Shown in pieces: positions 14,801-29,800 of a DNA stretch of 64,000 nt. Origin of the DNA: Campylorhamphus procurvoides (taxonomy: Eukaryota; Chordata; Aves; Passeriformes; Dendrocolaptidae). The notes below the pieces were generated by a model. It did no database searches. It was given only the letters and a program-made list of their open reading frames with translations, and had not been told where the DNA came from. The position numbers and the translations under genes are program-made. Numbering within the stretch: position 1 is the first letter of the stretch; every line of letters begins with the position of its first letter. The stretch lies in assembly GCA_013396655.1 (NCBI GenBank), contig WBMV01000301.1, positions 124,001 through 188,000 of the forward strand. The letters run 5' to 3'.

Positions 14801-17800
14801 CTGTGATTCTGTGAATGGGAAGGAAATGTTATGTACAGCCTTGTTTTTGGAGCAACATAAAACCTGTAGCTTCCATTAATTTCCAAGGGAAGCAGAAATG
14901 TTTTGTTTCTCATAGAAGCAGTCCTTTGTACCTCAGCTTCTTTGCTGAAAAGATAGAAATAATTATATTTACTTTCTTTTGGAGCAACATCTTTTCATCT
15001 TTTGTTAACAAGTGGCATGACAGTGCCAAATATTTTGATTGATTTACTATTAATTTATAATCTCCATAAAATATGAGAGAAATGGGAGAAACTGCATAAA
15101 AAAGGGTCAGAAATCTATTTCATACCCCTGGTATTTAGTAATAAGAATAATATTACAGTGATGTCTCCTTTGACAAGTATTTCTTGGGTGTCTGGCTGAT
15201 TTGCATATATAGACTCATAGAATGGTTTGGGCTGGATGGGATCTTGTAGATCATCTCATTCTAACCTCCCTGCTATGGGCAGGGACACCTTCCACTAGAC
15301 CAGGTTGTTTGGAGCCCCATCCAACCTGGCCTTGAACACTTCCAGGGATGTGGCATCCACAACTTCTCTGGGCAGTTTGTTCTGGTATCTTACTGCAACA
15401 TACTGAAGAATTTCTTTTTCATATGTAATCTAAATATACTCTCTTTCAGTTGAAAGCATTTACTCCTTGTGCTACCAATATGTAATTCCTGATGGAGTCC
15501 CTCAGTAGTGGAAAGCTGCTATAACATTTCTCTGGAGCTTTCTCTCCTCTAGGCTCACGAATATTTAATAACTTATGTTGAATTCTCTTTATTAAATAGC
15601 ATATCTAAAACTAAAGGAATTGTTCCAAGATAAATTAAGAAAGTAAATGCTCTATACTCAACATTTTGCTTCTTGTGCTTGGCTGAAAAAATGAGCATTT
15701 AGTTGAGCTGTCACTGGTTTAAATCTTTGGCAGGTTGTTTAGGGAGAGGATAGAGGGCTGCCTCAAGAGCAGGGAGTCTTTGTGCTAGGTGATGTGTGTT
15801 TGCACAGTAAAAAAGAGCTGTTACCTTCATTTTTTCTGGAAGAGGAATGGAGGTTTGAAGGGGTGAGGAACCCTCTTGAGGACACTGGTCAGATCCTCTG
15901 AGCCCTAGTGGGGGTGATGTGTGCATCTGGGTGTCCCAAGGCAGTAAAGCAGTCAGCAACCCATTGGTCTTCTTCTCATGAGTGTCTCACAAGTTGTAGA
16001 AAATATTTTAGATTTTGAAAGCAAAAGTGATTTATCTGTCATCTATTTTCCTAGAGTTCAAACTGTATTAAAAAAAGGGTCTGTAAAATGGTTTAAACTT
16101 TCTGATGTTTTTGCATGATTCCATTCAAACCATTTGTTTGAAACCAACAAATGGCCAGTAAGTACTCTTCCCAGTTTTGTCATCAAAACTTTGAGTGACT
16201 GACAGTGACTTTGCATTTAGTGAGATGCTCTTATTCCATGTTAGGATTTACACTGCTTAACAGTGTATTAGTAATATGGCCTGACTTGTGGTCTGTACGG
16301 TGTATCTGTCCTTCTCTCTAGTTTTGTACAATATTGGTTAACTCGAGGGTTCACTGAGTTTCCTTTGGTGGTGGTAGGTTGTAGCTTGGAGGTTTTAGTC
16401 TTAGGAAAGTTACGTTGGTATAGGCATGTCCACTGTAGCCAAAGACATTAAGCTATAGGCTAATCATTAGTTAGCTAAATGCGCAAAAAGGTCTGTCTGC
16501 TGTCACTGCCATGAGTGCTTAAGCTGCTAGTCTTTCCTTCATACTAAATAGTATAGCTGACTTTTATGAAAACTAAATGTGCAATTCTTATTTGTCTTGT
16601 TCCTGAGGTTTAGTTTATTACTTTTAAAGCATTCAGCATTGAGAGAACTGTTTTGTGACACATTAAAAGAAAAAGTTATAGTTTGCATGAAGCTGTGTAT
16701 AAAAAATGAGAAATAAATTGGACAATGCATTCTCAATTTGTTCCCAAAGGCTAATACCGTGGGCATAATTTTTACAGTGATAGGTTTTCGAAATTCTGTC
16801 TCTGCTCTACTTCCTGTGAGTAGTAATATGAGAAGCATGAATTTTGTGTGCAGTCTTGCTGTTTTAGGAGGGAATAATGTGCTGAACTGTTAGACTTCTG
16901 ACACTTAAGACAAAGTGAGTGGGGAAAAAAAAGACCCAAACCCCCAAAAAACAAACCATTGTGTGATGTTTTAAACCAGGTTTGATGCTGAAAGTGCTGA
17001 GCTCCTGAACTGGATATCAAAATCAAAATCTGCCATTCAGGCCACAGACATCAAAGAATACAAGAAGATGAGAGAGACTTCAAGCTTGAAAGAAAAGTTG
17101 AAGGTAAAATGGGGAGATGGAATGTTTCAGTGAAGCTAAGCTGGCTGTCAGCTGGAGGTGTGGGCTGATCTATATGCTTTGAGGGGATTAAATCCTTTAG
17201 TTAAATAGTTTCAGAACTGGACAAGTATGGAAATCTCTGACCAGCTGGACACATCTTTTTGCTGGCGTTGCGTTGCATAATCCTCAGAAAATTTTAGAAA
17301 CATATATTACTGATGTCTCCTTTGGAGTTCTGAAAAATGTCTATCTTTAGGATTATCATCTTTTAGAATAAGTGGCATATTTTGGTTGCATGTTTCACAG
17401 TTGGAAGTGGCATTGATTGACACCATTTTTATAAGTTTATCAGAAGTAAGCCAGTGGTGTGCTCAGGGATCCCATGGATCCTGCTGTGACATTCCTCACA
17501 CACTGTACCACCCAGGGTCCAAAGTGGGGTGTTGTTATAATGTTTGGACATGTCTGCTCTATTAATTTTGGAGAAAACCTGATAGTTACAACTTGTGAAC
17601 AGTATGGCTGACCTGCAAGACAGAATATAGGATTTTACAGAATCCTGTGGGAGACATGAAATAGCCATTTTATCTTCTGTTCCTTCTGTTTTCAGGCATA
17701 TATTCTTGCCTTTTTTTGGTCCTTGAGCATGCTTTGTTAATAAAGGCTTGCTGAAGCTTTAGCTGGACCTGAAGCTGCTTTTTGAATCAAAAACAATACT

Positions 17801-20800
17801 TAAAAATATCTATAAGGAGACTCCTCCTTAGTGCTGTAGTACAAAATGATGCCAGTAGGAATGTTTGGAATGATGGTACTGTTGGAAATAAAAACCAAAA
17901 CAACCCTCCCAATAGTTTATTTATAGATCTTTATGAATTTTTATAGCCCTTTATAAAAGAGGCTCTAAGACAAACACCAAGTTCCCATGAAAAGCTGTTT
18001 TTAAATGATTGGGCTGTAAGTGGGTAGGACAGTGTTTGTTCTTTCCAACTGTACAAATAAGTGCACACTTCTGAGTTTACTGTAGCAAGTCTAAACCAGA
18101 GTAATGACCTTTTGACATGAGTTCCAAAAAGTTTTTATTTTGGAGATACTTTGTTGTAATCACAGAGGATATTGAACTGTGGCCTGGTGGCCAAGGAACT
18201 TCTCTTTCCTCTGTGGAGGAAATATTCTACCTATTGACTCATATAGGAATATTCATCAATATGTATGACTTGAGTGAGGAACTTGTTCCTTTAAAAATCT
18301 TGGTAGTCATACAGAATTTCCTCCACCATATCTTTGTGAAGCGGAGTGAAGCACTAGAGCTTATGAAAGTGGATTACTAGTGTGCTATAGATCTTGCTGA
18401 TTGGATTTCTGGCGAACAGGTTGGTTGTTCCCTTCTACTGAAAATCTCAGTAGGGGCTGTAGAGGTGAAGGGAAAATATTTTCTCCATTGGTTCACATTA
18501 AAAAATTACAATTTTTAGTCACAAGTGACTTGTTTCAGCTAGTGCCCCAATATTTTATTTCACATTGCAGGATCATCAACCCTTTTAGCAATATTTTAAT
18601 CCTGGTGCTGTTATACCTTCTTTTGCTTGCTTGTTATTTGTGACAGGTAACTCCTTTTGTATTTGTTTTCTGAACAAACAGAACCAACAGGCATCTTAGA
18701 CAGTCTGTATCCAAGAAAACTGGATGTATTTTGGGTAGTAGTGGGAAAATATATGTTAATGGAGGAAAGAGGGAAGTCAGGGGAAAAAAAAAGTAACCCT
18801 TGCTGAAACTATTCTTTTGGGATTCACTTTGAAGGTGATTGAAAAAGAAAGAGTTGAAAAAAGCCAAAAGTTAGATGAACTGAAACGGAGTGGACATGTT
18901 CTTCTGGATCAGATGGGAAAGGGTAAGCACAGTGGAAGTTTTTCTGTTTTACCATTTAATCAGTTGCATCGTTAGAAAATAATATTGAAATATGTTTCTC
19001 TAGTTAAACATCATAATATGTTCCTTCCCACTCCCTCCATTTTCTTTCTCTCAGAGACCCTGGTCAGTGTTACTGTTATCAGTTAATTATCTATTTTTTT
19101 TATTATAGGTTCTAGAAAAGCAATATTATTATTCTTTAATGTGCATATGTTCATTTGCAGTCTTCTAAGAATTATTTTAAAAAAAAAAGTTTCTACTTCA
19201 GTAACAATAGCAGTTACGTGCTTTTGAGGGAAGGAAAAGATTTGTTTTGAAGTACAAAGTTTTACAATGTAACTACCATGGAGAAGTGAAAACTTTGAAG
19301 CCAAATTTAAGCTTGATACATATGTGTGTACTCTTTTATTCATAGTTTTTTTTCTATTTATGTAAAAATTGTCAGTGTGTTTTGATGATACAGTCACAAG
19401 TTATGGCTCAAAGGCAAGAGAGAAGTTTACATGACTGGGAAAGTGATGGATTGTGAATTAAAACACTTATCCAAGGGATCTTATAATTACCATCCATGGA
19501 AGCTGAATCTTTAAGCTTTGCCAAAATAATGTTTCATAATGACAGAACTCCTTCAGTGAAATGTGATCTTCATAAAAGAGATGTTCGTATCATCTAGAGA
19601 CAGTCTGGTTGACTTCTGGTGAAGTTGCTGTGACTGGTAGCATTCAGACCTCTGAAAGGATGGTATCACTGTCCAGCATGCTGATCAGCATTTGTTTTGG
19701 AAAATGCTGATTTCTATTGGATTTTTTGACTGTGACATTTTTTTGCAGACCGATCCTTTGCATGTATGCCCCAATTTAAGTATCTCCAATCCTTTCCTAG
19801 CCTACTACAGCTGAAGCTTTTTACAGTGGGTGCCATTGCCCTAAAGCTGATGGCTGAAAGCTACTGATTTGACCTGGAGTTGGGGTTGTAAAAATTATCT
19901 GTTCCTTGTTTCCAAACCTGGACAATAATCCTCCCTTTCTCTCTCTTCCACAAGCCCCTTCAGCTGTGATAAGTCATGGCTATGAAACCAGTGTCTATTG
20001 ATCATACTTAGAAATGCATAGTTGAAAAATCACTTTGCATCAGCTAGAAGTAAGATACAGAAATTCCTTTCTAGTTGCTTGTCATCTTAAATCTTGGGTT
20101 CTATAGAAAATAACTGATCTACAGCCCCTGATTTAGTTAGGGTCTGCTAGTATGTTTTGTCCAGCTTAGAATGACAGCCTTCTGCAATCCAAGGCCCAAC
20201 TACACCTGTGTGCAATAATGCACAGCACTGGCACGTGTGTGCATACATCCATTTCTATCCCGGGGTGTTCACAGACTGTGCCATAATGGCAGTGACTGCC
20301 CCTTGTGTCCGTGCTTCTTTTGGGTGGCTGGCTACAGCTGCTGTGCTGTAGGTGTGCCCAGCAGATAGTCAGTGTGTGAAGCATGGGGAGGATCTGTGGA
20401 GCAGGGTCTTCAAGTGCTCATGTGGAAGCTGGCTGCCCTAATCAGAGCATTGGGCTCCTCTTATGCTGCAGCAAAAAACCCCTCCATGTGTCTTTCCTCA
20501 GAATAGAAGTGGAATATCCCCACGTAATTTTCTGATTAATGTAGAAATATAAAGATTAAACACTGTTCAGTAGCAAGTATAGATTTATAGGGAGTGGACT
20601 TGGAATCAAAGCATTTAGCATGTTATTGCAAATATGCAACTGTATTTAGAGGAATGGTTAAATGTCTGTTAATCAAAATGTGTTGCAACATAGCAATAAT
20701 TTATATTATCTTTTTAGATGGACTTTCTACAGTGGATATAAAAACTCTGATGGAGAAAATATTGTCAGGGTGGAAAGATGTGGTTCAAAATCTAGAAGAA

Positions 20801-23800
20801 GTGGCCAGAAAGATAAAGTACCAGGATGATATAAATGCTTATATGAAGGACATGAGTGAGCTTGAGAAGACATTAATTGAGAAGGATGACTGGCTTAAAA
20901 ATGATGCTTCTTCAGCATCCCAGCCCTCAGCAGTCCTGAAAGACTTATGTCAGGTAAGTCTGGCAAAACTTGTTAATTTTAGTTGGAGGGTGTCAGAAGC
21001 GCAGGATGCCTCAGAGGACCTTAGCCTAGTTAGTAAGGTAATTTAATTTCTAAGGCATGCAAGGCATCTGATTTGACTGGAAGATTTGGGTAACCTGTGT
21101 GTCAAGAGTATTTTAATGTTGTTGCCCTAGTAATGTGGAAGAGCTGTGCTGCAGTAGCTTACTAAAATCTTTCTGTTAACAAGGCAAGTGCAAGTTTGGT
21201 TTTGGTTTCAATCTTTCACAGCGGGAATTAACTCATCTTGTAAGCCTGAATCCACGACTGGAACATCTGAAAGCCACCTGCAAGGCACTCACCTCTCAGC
21301 CCATGCCTCCAAATTTCATTCAAGAGAACTTGAATGGTTTTCTTGATCACTTCAAGCTAACTCATCAGAAATTAGAGGAATGTCACCAACAGCTGAAAAA
21401 AGGTAAATATATATAAATATATTTTTTATATAAGGCTCTCCTGCTTGTGTTCTGAATTTTTTTTGTTTGTTTTGAGCTGACTGAAAACTCCTGGATTCTG
21501 CTAAAGTTATGGTATTGATTCTACTAGGCTTTGGGTCAAACTGGCAAAATTATTTTACTCATCTGAAAGTATATTTTTATGGCCTCCTTTGTGCACACTT
21601 CAAAATACATTGTTCCATAGAAGGATGCAACATACCTTCCATGAACAAAACTTCATTTAAGGAATTAGCAAGACATATTTAAGGTGGATAATACAGTTTG
21701 AAAATCTGTGCCTCTCTGCCACTCACAGAAATAAATAGTAATACTAGAAATGAAAAATGGAAGTTAGGAGAACCTTGTAAAATGGGAGTGTGCATGTGAA
21801 ATTTATTCTTTTTCATAGCTTTGAATACATTAATGGTACATAATTTCTTTTTCAAATTTCATCTTTGAAGTGATTTGGAATCTGGTTTGCTTTTCAGGAG
21901 GTTACAACTTGGGATTTTGTTGCATTAAAATTTTCATTATGACTATTCAAACCAGTCATGCTGGTTCTAAACGATTTTAAATGTAGCGTACAAAATATGT
22001 GGTTCTGGTAATATATTACAGCTAAGTAGCAAGAGCACAGACCTATAAGATGATTTTTTTCCTCTTAGGTTGTGTTTCAGAGGAATTCGAGGAAGTGTTT
22101 TATTAGCAGCCCCAAACGGAAGAGCATTAATGCTTTATTCTGTGTGTGGTAAAAATAGGCCTGATTACAAAATTGTTAGGCCATCTATATAGTGTGCTGC
22201 ACCAAGCCTGCGTGCTTCAATTATAATCAAACAGAAAACTGTGAAAAATGTATCTGCCTGCCATTTTCAAATTACAAGGGTATACTTTCATTCTTACTCT
22301 GATAAATGATTATTTTTAGCTGTTTTGAGTTCATATACTTTTGAATAATTTCATTGATGTTATGTATTTTGGTAATTATACACCATGTGACAAAAGTACA
22401 GCTTATTTTTTCATGCAACACAACACATGAAGTGTTATCAGTATACTTGAACCAGTTATTGCTTGGTAACACCACCTTGCATATTCTGATTTATTAAATT
22501 TGTATTTAGGTATTTCTTTGAATGAGACAACCTGCAGTGAGATTATATTGTTAAAGAACAGGGGGAAATGTCAGTTTCAGTTGTTTAATTGCAGCATAGT
22601 TTGAATTGCTGCAAGGTAAAAGACTTTCCAGAGCCATATAATTGGTAGAAGATAGTGGTGGTGTCACTTGCACATTGGTGAAGGTGGCAGGCTTTGACTG
22701 ACAGAAGGCCAGCTCCTTTCATGGCTCTTCTTTGAGCCTCTGAGAATTCCCTCATGGAGTGCTGCTCGAGTCCCATTTTTTAATGCGAATTGAGACTCAA
22801 TTTTGTTGTCAGTATGTGGCTATTTTAACTATTTTCTTCTCCTCCAGGATTTGCTGTAGTTTAGTGACAGCTCACATGCTTTTTATTGAATTCTTTTTTT
22901 ATGCTCATCAAATTGATCCTAGATTTTTGAGAAAAGGAAGCTACATAACTCTGATTCTCTCTAAAAATATTGACTCATTTTTATAAACAGTAGGACAGTT
23001 CTGGCAGAAAGCTGTTTAAAAACTGCCTGGTGAGTCAGAACAAGGCTTAAATTAATTTTCATTTGTGGTAGTAATAAAATTGCTTAGGAATCCAAGGCCA
23101 GAGAATGTGAATGCCACAGTGCAGGTCTTATAGGCGAAATCGTGTTTGCTGCAGTTTGTCCAAATCTGTTGTTTTTATTCTAAAATGCCAGAGTGAGGTT
23201 CTGTCTCCTGCCTGGGATTCCACAGAGGGCTGGTTTGAACAAATTTTGAGATGCAGTTGATGATTGCAAACAGATACTCCATCCAAACTTTAATTCTCTT
23301 TCCACTCTTCCTAGATAGTGTCTCTGTTCTGACAACAGGCTGAATGAAAGCTGCTTTTTTAAATATTTATGTGGGTATATATGTACAAAAAATGTAAAAA
23401 CCAAACCACAAACACTACTATTACACTAATATGTATGTTATGTATGTGTGTGTGTATATATCCCTCTATCTAAATACTACCTTATATAGTTACTATATAG
23501 AGTGTATATATTTAACTTAATATGTGGTATATGACAATTTAATGTTATACTTTGTTTCCTATATATAGAAACGTGTATCTTTATGTGTGTTCGCAGATAA
23601 ATAGGACATATGTCTACAACTTTAAAAAACGAAACAATACTAAATTTGGCCAGGGAGGTTAGGTGTGCAAAGGCCAAAATGCTATCAATTCCACCACCCC
23701 ACCCACCCCAGCAGATTTAGGTGCTTGGGTGTATAAAAAAATGAAAATGGGATAGAGTTTTTAAAGTTTTTTTAAGGGGCTTGTAATTATTATTATTATT

Positions 23801-26800
23801 ATTATTATAATTGTATGCCACATAATACATATTTTTGAATTATATATATTTAATATTTTTAAAGGAAAATCATTGCCATCAGCAGAAGGGTTTTTTAGCT
23901 TTTGAAAGGTTGATTATGTACACATCCCCTGTAATTTGGGTCTCATGTTTATTTCCTTACCTTGCTCCATCACTCTTTTTTGTGGTACCAGAGACAGAAA
24001 GCCAACCGAGCCAGGAGTACATGGAGTCCCTGCGGCGGCTGAAGGACACGCTGAGCGAGCTGGAGGGGAAGCAGCAGTCCATTGCCAGTGGACTGAGTGA
24101 ACCCAGTAAGGTTGAGAAGGCCCTGCAGCAGGCAAAGGTAACTCTCACCTTTGCAGTGAAGTGGGGAAATTGCTTACTCAACTACAATCACCCTCTGTTC
24201 TCCTGCCCTTGTTTTCAGTGGGTAATTAATGTTGCTCAGATGGATGTTGGTCAGGGAGTGGTGTGTGGAAGCCACTTCTGGAGGTGCCTTCCTGACAGCT
24301 GGGTTACCACAGTCTGCTGAGGGACATGTCCAGTCAAAGGCATGGGTATCCCCAAGCCTGCAGACTTCACAGCTTCTCTTGCTGCCTGTGCCAGGAGACA
24401 AGGGCGAGAAGTAGAGCTGCTCACCTGCAGGAACAGGACCTCAGGCAACCTTGGTGGCTTCCCTAGGCACACTCTGGTGTGCATGTATCTCTTGTGCTCA
24501 TGAATGCCAAAACATTTGTGCTAAGAGCATCCCCCTCCTACAGGCTTGATTGGTCTTGGTTGGATCAGGTTGGTGATCTGATCCAGGGTCTGCTTCTTTG
24601 CTGCTGAGTGTGGTTTTGAGGAAAACCAGGAGCGTCCCTGGGAGCTACCGCTGCTGGAGCTGCACTGCAACCATGCCTGTGCCCAACCTGCTTGGGCTTG
24701 CTGTTCTGGAGAGGCCGTGTCCCTCCTGTGGCAGTGTGGGCTCCCTGCCTCTGCTTTCCCACAGAGGCTGTGGTGTGCAGGCTTGTTACCCTCGCCTCCA
24801 AGCGCCCAGATATGAAGTGCCTGCCTGCCTAAACTGAATCTGAGGGTCAGCTGGCTAACAAACACATCCTGCTTCATCCTGCTTGGATGTTTGGAGACAG
24901 TAACTGTACTTCTCTGGCCTCCAGATTGCCTTTCAAAGGGAAACAGTGCTAGTGACCAATAAAGGAAATTGATACACAAATTCTGTCCAGTAGAAACAAT
25001 ATTTTGTTTCCTTTTCTGAGCCTATAAAGTAGGGTAATATCTGTTGCTTTTTAAATATCACTTACTGAGGCAGGGGTGGAGTTCTCTCTAGGGAGAAAAT
25101 TGTGCATCTCCAGTGCTGTTTCTATTTTATAATTTTTTTCCTAGAAAAACTCCTATATAAACAAATACTTTCATACCTTCACCATCCTTCCACTTTTGCG
25201 GAATCATGCTTAATTCAGAAGTATGTATTTTTCCCTGTGTGGTTGCATAAGAGGGCAGCAGGTGACTCTGGAGGAGCTCTTGAGCTCTGGTTGCTGGGTG
25301 GGGAAAGGCCCTGTGTGATTATATCCTGCTCTATTCAGCAGAAAGTGACTCTTTTTAAAAGTTGAGTAAACAAAGATGTTGGTGCTTCATTTTTTTTGAA
25401 CTAACAGATTAAAATAAAGTTTGATTCTTTGGTTTTTCTCTTTAGTGTTTCTTCTGTATTGTTAAAAGTTGGCAGAGATTTTTCTGGTCCATATGCTACC
25501 TGAATTGCAATGGCATTTAGTCTTTCAAGACTTGTCTTTTCCTGGTTTTGCCCAAATTTTGCCTCCCACTTCTCTTCAGAGAACTACTTAACCTGAAAGG
25601 ACATACTGTGCTAGTATAGGAGCTTGAAGGAATGTGACAGGACATAGGAACAAACTGTAGATGAGGAGCTGCTTGTGGACCTTGAGATTGTCCAGCTTCT
25701 TCTGCAGTGTAGCAGTCAGTGATAAGTGCTTGAGGCATAGACCCAAACCAGGGATTTCCTCAGTCCCTTGCACAGGAAGCCCTTGTTTGCTGACATATAC
25801 ATCCCTCTTCCCAGTCCGACTTCTACTCGCTACCTTTCATTTTAGAGGAAATGGTATACTTTACAGTGAAAGAAACAAATTATGGATAAGGATAAATACA
25901 AAGTAAATCAGAGAATATGAACATATCAGAAAAATATATTCAAAAATGTATCCTCCCTGTATTCGAGGAGGATGGAAAAGTAGTTTTCAGAACTCTAGTA
26001 TGTAGAACTTTCCTTGCAGGTAGATGTATTTTACTGTACAAAACTTGGAAGAACACACTCAGCCTGTTTGTGTGTGCTTTGTTGTTTGTTTTATTTAAAA
26101 AAACAAACACCTGTGGGTGGAATGAAAATATTGAGGTCCTGGTACATCTACATTGCAATTTCTTCTATGATTGCAGAGTAGCATAGTCATTGCTTTGTTA
26201 ACTTGAGTGCCAGTGCTGTACAGCAGAGGAGAGGTGTGTAGGTGCCTGGACTTGTTTAGCTACGTTGCCAAGCTTTACTATCCCTTCTGTAATTTCTGCT
26301 GCTGCACCAGTAGAGCAGCTGAAGGTTTTGCTGCTTAGAAGGTTGTTTGAATATCTCTGCTGCAATAACTACAGTAACTGGAATATCACTCCTCACTGAG
26401 CCACTGCACAATGAAACTTTTGATGTACTTACATGTACCTGTTGTATGGCTAATACTGAAAGAAGACTTTTTTTCTTTATTCTTTGTTGTAGGCAGTTTG
26501 TGAGACACTGGAAGCCCAGAAGCCCAGGGTAGATAAACTTGCTGAAGAAACAAAGGCTTTGGAGAAACATGCTTCTTCGGATATAAAAAACAGATACACT
26601 CAGGAGTTCAAGCATGTGCAGGGACAGTGGGACAAGTTAAAGCTCAAGGTTTCCAAAGATGTTAAGCTACTGGAGGAAATTACATCCAAGTTGAGATTAT
26701 TTGAGGTAAAATGAAAGGAATTTTTTTTGTTTTGTTTTTTACATAACGCACCTGCTTTAGAGACCTTTCTTTCTCCGTGTTCCTGCAGGAGTCCAGATGA

Positions 26801-29800
26801 TACTGATTGAAAACTGACATTTTGGTGAGCCAGTAGTCTGACAGAATCTGAAAGCACATGTAGAATATTTGTGGCAGAATAGAAGAGGACTTTTAGTGTG
26901 CTCAGGATATTATTTTATCTTCTAACAGCAATACTATTCACTTAAAATTAGCAACCCTCTCTTTCAATACCAGAAGCAAAGGTTATGCCAAGGGTATGTC
27001 AGCTGTGCTTGTTGGTCCCAACAGGGGCAGATGCACTGTATTGTGGTTGATGTCAGATGCCCAGTACCTTACTAGTTTGACATCTAAAATTGTAATTCCA
27101 TACCTGCTACAGAAAACCTGCTCCTTCAAGTGGTGTCTAGGTCAACAGTAATAAAGTGTTAGTGCAGCCTGTTAGAAAAGGGAGTAAAGAAAATGCTTGG
27201 GTATCGTGAGTTTTCCCTTTCCAAATGATGACCTCTGAAGTGTCAGGAAGAAGAGTTAAAAAATTAAGGTTAACCAGCACTCTTACATGTATACATATAT
27301 GTGTGTGTGTACATGTATATATATACACACATATATGAAATCCTGAATGACAGAAAATCCTACTGCTTTAAAAATAAAGGGATTAAAATCAAGAGTACAT
27401 AAATGCTTAACCCATTGATAATAAGGAGAGACATGAGTGCTTAAGTAGCTTAAGTGGACTCAGTGTTTACGGGTTAGATTGATTTCTTTGTGTTTTGACT
27501 CCTTTTTTTAGACTATATTCTTGTGGAGAGCGGAAGAAAAAATAAGGAAAATATATATGAAAATATATTGTGATTTAGCCCATGGCAATATTATTGTGAC
27601 CCAAAAGTTAAATAGGCACTAACCATTATTCAGTATCAACTTGAAAGTATAAGCTGATCAAAGTGGTATAAAAGCCCAAATACATTGTCATGATTTTTCC
27701 CTAGAGTATTGTTTAACTAGGATTTTAAAAAGTCGCATGTAATTTTCGTTTTCATATTGCATTTTAAAATTCAAAAATCAAGAAGATGCTTTAGAGATTA
27801 TCTTATCAGGAAGCCACAGTAGCTAGCAAATATGTATTTCCATATGTGTTACACATATCTTAATGTGTGGATTTATTTGCATTCTTTTTAACAGAGGGTA
27901 TATCACACAATTTGTAAACATAAGCAACTGTCTGTGCACCCTCTTCAGGGACTTTGGTACCATGCCTGCACACCACTGCTTTTCCCCCAAAGTTTCTTTC
28001 AATCTTGCTCTCCCTTCCCTCTGAGGCAGAAAATGGTTCCTTTATTTGGTAGTGGATTCAATTTTCAATTTCAAAAGTGATTTTTTCTTATTATTATTTT
28101 CATTTCTCTTCTCTTTTAAGCCACACAGGATCTTTAATGACTACTCAAGTACAGACACATGTTTAAACTGAAGTTTTTCTTACTAAGGCCAGGTAATTGA
28201 TTTACATGATGTTGCAGTGAAAGTTGGACAAGCCATTACTGATTATGGTTCAGAAGTAGTAAAAGCCTCAATCCCATGAAAGGTTTTACTTGGTGGAAAA
28301 ATTGCTAGAGGGAATAACTTGATCCTGCTTGTAAAGTGTTATTCACTAATTATTTATTTCAGACTTGAGCTGCTTCCAGCAGTCTGTGTGTGTGTGTGAT
28401 CTATGTGTCTGAATAGCATAGATACAGTAGTCCAGTCTAGGCTAGTGAACTTGTTATTAGAAGCCACAAACCAAGTTATGAACGGGAAGGGGAATTATAG
28501 GCTTTCAGAGGAAAAATGTGTGTTTCATTTGTTAGGCTGTACTATCTGAAGCATAAACATAAAAGCTGTCCCTCTCCCCAGCCCCTTCTACCTTAAGTGT
28601 GTTCAGAAACATATACTTGCACCTCTGCCTTTAGGCTTGTTCCTTCAAACCTATCCTTCAGTAGCTAACTACAGCAGTCTGGGATGATGTGGAGCTGGTG
28701 GAGCAGCTGGTGCCGGTGGTCAGCAGGAGCTGACAGCTTAAAGTAAGGTGGTTTATAACTTCTAGGTCTTTGCCAAGGTCTTGGCAATTACTTTCCAGCA
28801 ACCACTTCTTTGTTAATTTTTCTCCTGACTTTGACCTAATCTGCAATATCCCACAATGTCTCATTAACTTCCCATCACTCTCTGGTATTAGTTATTTATC
28901 ATGACAGAGTAAATATTCTGCATTTAAGTCTGCCTCAGTGTCCTTTGTACAACAACTTTCTATCAGTCTTATTCTTCAAATGGTTGCAGATTTGCAGTTG
29001 CCTTGATTAGCTGTAGCAACAGTGAGCAAAACCTACTTACCTCATCAGTTTGAGCAGCACTTTTTCCCTCCCTTAATTTGTTGTATGTGTAGAATTCTTC
29101 TTTCTCTGCACTTGGATCATGTTCAGTTGAGTGGTCTGTACATGCACCTACTTCCCTAAATCACAGCTTTAACTGTGTGAAGAATGGATCTTGAAAACTG
29201 AAATTCTCGCTCGTATTTAACTGAGAGTAAGTTATTGAGAGCAGGGCAGAATTGTGCACTATTAACATGGCAGGTTTTTGGTTAGTAATCAGTTATATAG
29301 TTCTTTCAGTAAAGGGTGAATCATCCTGTTTTCCAAAGCTGACCAAAGTGATATTGGTATCACTACATATGTAAAGCTCTCACTGGTGAAAGATACAGAT
29401 TTTTATGCCTATGTGACTTTTGAACTGCCAGACTCGCTGTTGTAGACCTGAGAACAGAATTTATTCCCAAGCAAGATTCTAAACTTTTCTCTTACCTTAA
29501 AAGGAAGTACAGAAGCTGCAAAACAAATTATAGCAGAAGAAACAATGGAGACAATTATTAAATAATTGCTTCATTAATATTTAGTTTATTAATATTAAAT
29601 TATTATTCTTAAGTAATTGAAAATGAAAGAAATATGTGCTGGTGCTATCTCTAGAAATATGGGGCTTACACTGGGGATGTTTGCTTATGAACTGTACTTT
29701 AAAGTATGCAGTTTCCTGTATTTTCTGAATGTTTATAAAGCTGGCAGTGGGTGAACAGTCATGTTATATTCTCTGACTTTCTTCCTTTTGAAAGAGTGGT

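Larger units (their letters stand above)
14632..16979 (+). other. UTRN: Intron between exon-17 and exon-18 equivalents, with two CR1 fragments
   Basis: A 2.3-kb intron with a short + strand CR1 3' tail near 14741-14814 and a longer minus-strand CR1 fragment at about 15212-15567. The remainder shows nothing I can name. Confidence 0.7.

Noticed and set aside
24521..24979. 152-codon antisense open frame
   Set aside because: It lies in the GC-richer intron where stop codons are rare, several frames are open at once, and the residues resemble no known domain.
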